From Lachnospiraceae bacterium (lineage in GTDB: Bacteria > Bacillota > Clostridia > Lachnospirales > Lachnospiraceae): a DNA stretch of 64,000 bases. Below, in pieces: positions 61,144-64,000 of the stretch (its first letter is position 1; every line of letters begins with the position of its first letter). The notes beneath the pieces are model-generated. The model had not been told where the DNA came from, made no database searches, and was given only the letters and a program-made list of their open reading frames with translations. The stretch covers positions 1-64,000 of the forward strand of contig JAFSRP010000018.1 in NCBI GenBank assembly GCA_017446045.1, in the 5' to 3' direction. The position numbers were made by a program, and so were the translations under genes.

Positions 61144-64000
61144 TCAGATGCCGGCTGCGGCGTCTTCGGCTGCTTCTTCCAGTAAGGCTTTCTGTGCAGT
61201 CGTCAGCATGAGTTTGATGCGGTTCAGCTGGTTGACCTCGGAAGCGCCGGGGTCATAATCAATAGCAATGATATTGGACTTCGGATAAGCTGCCCGAAGC
61301 TCCTTGATCACACCCTTGCCGACGATGTGGTTTGGCAGACATCCGAACGGCTGTACACAGATGATATTCGGGACACCTTCATGGATGAGCTCAAGCATCT
61401 CACCGGTCAGGAACCAGCCTTCACCGGTCTGATTTCCGAGGGACAGGAAATCCTTCGCCATCTTTGCGGTATCCGCAATGGGAGAGGGCGGTCCGAAATG
61501 TTTCGAGCGGATCAGTTCCTTACGGGCGGTGGACCTGAATTTTTCCATACCGCTGATCGCGATATTGGAAATATTCACGATGGATTTTCGGCTGCCCAGA
61601 TACTTCCATTTGAAGATGTTGTTGTAGAAACAGTACATAAGGAAGTCCATCAGGTCGGGCATGACGCACTCTGCACCTTCTGCTTCCAGAAGCTCCACGA
61701 TATTGTTGTTGGCAAGAGGTGAAAACTTGACCAGGATCTCACCAACCACACCGACGCGCGGCTTGACTATATCAAGACGCGGCAGATTGTCAAAATCGCG
61801 GATCATGGTACGTACGATCTTTTTGAATTCATTGATCTCCGCACCGTTTTTCTGAAGATGCCGGATCGCCACCTTCTTCCATTTGCTGTAGAGGCCGTTG
61901 GCACTTCCCGGCACTTTTTCATACGGACGGGTAGCATACAGCACACGCATGAGAACGTCGCCATAGACCAGGGCCTGCATCATTTTGACAAAAAGAAGAG
62001 GCGTGATCTTAAATCCCGGATTTGTTTCCATGCCATTGGCATTGACGGAAATGACAGGGATCTGGGGCATGCCGGCTTTCTCTAAAGCACGCCGGATAAA
62101 TCCGATGTAATTGGATGCGCGGCAGCCTCCGCCGGTCTGTGACATGAAAACTGCTGTCTTATCCAGATCGTATTCTCCGGAAAGAAGAGCGTCCATGATC
62201 TGTCCGATCACGATCAGGGAGGGGTAGCAGGCGTCATTATTGACATACTTCAGTCCGGCATCGATCGCGTTGCGGTTGTCATTTTTGAGAACGACGACAT
62301 TGTAGCCGAACTTGCGCAGTGCCTGCTCAAGGAAATCAAAATGAATAGGCGACATCTGCGGGCAGAGGATCGTATAGTCTTCCTTCATTTCCTTTGTGAA
62401 AAGGACACGGCGATAGGAAGAGGATCTCTGTCTTCGTACCGATTTCTTCATGCCGCGCTCCCGGATCGCCGCGATGAGGGATCGGATACGGATCCGTGCC
62501 GCTCCGAGGTTGTTGACCTCGTCGATCTTCAGTACAGTATAGATCTTGTCAGAACCGGTAAGGATATCATTGACCTGGTCGGTGGTAACGGCATCAAGTC
62601 CGCATCCAAAAGAATTGAGCTGGACGAGATCCAGGTCCTCACGAGTTTTGACAAAGGTCGCTGCACGGTACAGACGGGTATGATACATCCATTGATCGGT
62701 CACGATGGTAGGACGGTCCGCATCACTCAGGTGACTTACGGAATCCTCAGTCAATACTGCAAAGCCGTAGCTCGTGATCATGTCAGCGATGCCGTGATTT
62801 ATCTCCGGATCCACATGATAGGGACGGCCGGCAAGAACGATACCCCGATGACCGGTCTCTTTCATCCAGCGTAAAACTTCTTCGCCCTTCTTTTCCGTGT
62901 CCATTTTAGCCCGCAGCAGTTCGTCCCAGGCAAGGGAAGCAGCGCGTACGATATCAGCCTTGCTCAGGGGCTCGATACCGGCTTCGGAAGCGTGGATGGC
63001 CAGCGCGTTCGCGGTACCGTCGATCGCAGCGGTATCCTGCGAGGGCTTCTTCGCGCCTTTTCCAAAAAGAGGGCGAAACGCCTTGATCAGTGACTCCGTC
63101 AGCACTTCCCTGTCTGTAAAGGGAAGGAACGGACACATGAAATCCACACCGTTTTCCATAAGGTCAACATTGTTTTTTATGTTTTCCGGATAGGAAGTCA
63201 CGATGGGACAATTATAGTGGTTGCCCGCGTTCGGGCTTTCATTGCGTTCATAAGGAATGCAGGGATAAAAGATAAACTTCACGCCCTCACGGATCAGCCA
63301 TTCGATATGACCATGTGTGATCTTGGCGGGATAGCATTCTGACTCGGATGGAATCGTCTCCATGCCCAATTCATAGATCTTCCGCGTACTTTCCGGACTT
63401 AAGATCACACGATAGCCGAGCTCCTTAAAAAAGGTAGCCCAGAACGGGAAGTTTTCATACATGTTCAAAACACGAGGTATACCGACCGTACCCCGGATGG
63501 CATCGTCCTCCGTGAGAGGCTCGTAATCAAACATGCGGATCTGCTTGTAGCGGAAAAGGTTTGGAATATCACGATTGGCAGCCTCACCGCCCAGTGCTTT
63601 CTCACAGCGATTGCCGGAAATGTAACGCCGCCCGTCGGGGAACTTATTGATCGTAAGTACGCAGTTATTGACACAGCGTCCGCAGCGCCCCATTGAAGTC
63701 GTGAAGCTGAAATCGATGATCTCATCAACAGACAGCATCGTGGTGACAGGATCTTCGCCTGCCTGAAGACGATAGTTATAGCGTTCCCGTGCGATCAGAG
63801 CAGCACCGAATGCGCCCATGATGCCTGCAATATCCGGACGAATGGCTTCGCAATCGGCGATCTTCTCAAATGCGCGTAAAACAGCGTCGTTATAAAAAGT
63901 GCCGCCCTGAACAACGATGTGTCTTCCGAGATCACGGGCATCGCTGATCTTAATGACCTTATACAACGCGTTTTTTATGACCGAGTAAGCCAGGCCGGCA
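61144..64000 (-). CDS. large 2-hydroxyacyl-CoA dehydratase/activase family protein, 5' end missing
   Basis: At least 951 residues are visible and the frame stays open to the right edge, so the N-terminus lies outside. The family normally has about 1,400 residues. The visible part begins in the second BadF/HgdC-type ATPase domain ([19 protein letters not shown]), then a Cys cluster [10 protein letters not shown]...NRCEKALGG, a DUF2229 region ([14 protein letters not shown]), and dehydratase-like segments with [26 protein letters not shown] and [14 protein letters not shown]. Cysteines in these segments probably ligate Fe-S clusters. It is thought to be involved in ATP-driven electron transfer or an activated dehydratase, but the substrate is unknown. 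Confidence 0.88.
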   Translation of the reverse strand, partial: AGLAYSVIKNALYKVIKISDARDLGRHIVVQGGTFYNDAVLRAFEKIADCEAIRPDIAGIMGAFGAALIARERYNYRLQAGEDPVTTMLSVDEIIDFSFTTSMGRCGRCVNNCVLTINKFPDGRRYISGNRCEKALGGEAANRDIPNLFRYKQIRMFDYEPLTEDDAIRGTVGIPRVLNMYENFPFWATFFKELGYRVILSPESTRKIYELGMETIPSESECYPAKITHGHIEWLIREGVKFIFYPCIPYERNESPNAGNHYNCPIVTSYPENIKNNVDLMENGVDFMCPFLPFTDREVLTESLIKAFRPLFGKGAKKPSQDTAAIDGTANALAIHASEAGIEPLSKADIVRAASLAWDELLRAKMDTEKKGEEVLRWMKETGHRGIVLAGRPYHVDPEINHGIADMITSYGFAVLTEDSVSHLSDADRPTIVTDQWMYHTRLYRAATFVKTREDLDLVQLNSFGCGLDAVTTDQVNDILTGSDKIYTVLKIDEVNNLGAARIRIRSLIAAIRERGMKKSVRRQRSSSYRRVLFTKEMKEDYTILCPQMSPIHFDFLEQALRKFGYNVVVLKNDNRNAIDAGLKYVNNDACYPSLIVIGQIMDALLSGEYDLDKTAVFMSQTGGGCRASNYIGFIRRALEKAGMPQIPVISVNANGMETNPGFKITPLLFVKMMQALVYGDVLMRVLYATRPYEKVPGSANGLYSKWKKVAIRHLQKNGAEINEFKKIVRTMIRDFDNLPRLDIVKPRVGVVGEILVKFSPLANNNIVELLEAEGAECVMPDLMDFLMYCFYNNIFKWKYLGSRKSIVNISNIAISGMEKFRSTARKELIRSKHFGPPSPIADTAKMAKDFLSLGNQTGEGWFLTGEMLELIHEGVPNIICVQPFGCLPNHIVGKGVIKELRAAYPKSNIIAIDYDPGASEVNQLNRIKLMLTTAQKALLEEAAEDAAAGI

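Overview
The window reads as a chromosome segment of a Gram-positive, probably anaerobic member of the Clostridia, most likely Lachnospiraceae or a close relative. Indicators are clpC-radA and yicC-gmk-rpoZ-rimO-pgsA gene orders, an infC-rpmI-rplT operon behind a structured leader, a Rex repressor with its own operator, a sortase, a GerW-type spore protein, a LUD-domain protein, a c-di-AMP receptor next to acetate kinase, and a very large 2-hydroxyacyl-CoA-dehydratase/activase-type protein. No respiratory genes, rRNA operon, CRISPR array, transposase or prophage is visible. The five tRNA genes do not encode the 3' CCA. The organism assignment is inferred from gene content, not from a marker gene.

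Layout. 0-4 kb: the end of clpC, radA, a small membrane exporter, tRNA-Trp, a YcxB-like protein, a VOC protein and tRNA-Thr. 4-11.5 kb: topoisomerase IV genes parE-parC, a left-handed beta-helix protein, upp and glpK. 11.6-14.5 kb: tRNA-Leu(CAA), a MATE exporter and a strongly promoted transaldolase. 14.5-19.5 kb: a zinc-finger membrane protein with a predicted leaderless mRNA, then polA, a small unknown gene, coaE and walJ. 19.5-24 kb: an alanine/sodium symporter, a split chromate transporter pair and a gamma-glutamyltransferase. 24-25.3 kb is the most unusual stretch: an orphan PD-(D/E)XK-like protein with no ordinary start codon, followed by noncoding DNA holding six alternating TGCTAC/GTAGCA sites at near-helical spacing. 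25.3-30 kb: tmcAL, darA, ackA and infC-rpmI-rplT. 30-40 kb: YitT, an XRE regulator overlapping a shortened pyruvate kinase, two tRNA-Leu, pepT, a zinc-ribbon lipoprotein, an alcohol dehydrogenase, riboswitch-controlled metK and a BMP-type binding lipoprotein. 40-53 kb: LUD protein, rpsB-tsf, aspartokinase, sortase, rex, acpS-alr, a second MATE, yebC, rqcH and yicC. 53-61 kb: gmk-rpoZ-rimO-pgsA-DUF2953-gerW, a thrC broken by one in-frame TGA, a third MATE and a phosphodiesterase. 61-64 kb: the large activase, which runs off the right edge.

Functional threads. Central carbon metabolism is represented by transaldolase, acetate kinase, pyruvate kinase, alcohol dehydrogenase and glycerol kinase, with Rex as NADH sensor. 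Genome maintenance is represented by topoisomerase IV, PolA and RadA. Translation and its quality control are represented by infC, rpmI, rplT, rpsB, tsf, rqcH, rimO, tmcAL and yebC. Many intergenic regions are compact, and the promoter of one gene often lies directly behind, or inside, the terminator of the previous gene. Promoters, terminators and operators listed here were found by reading the sequence by eye and have not been tested.
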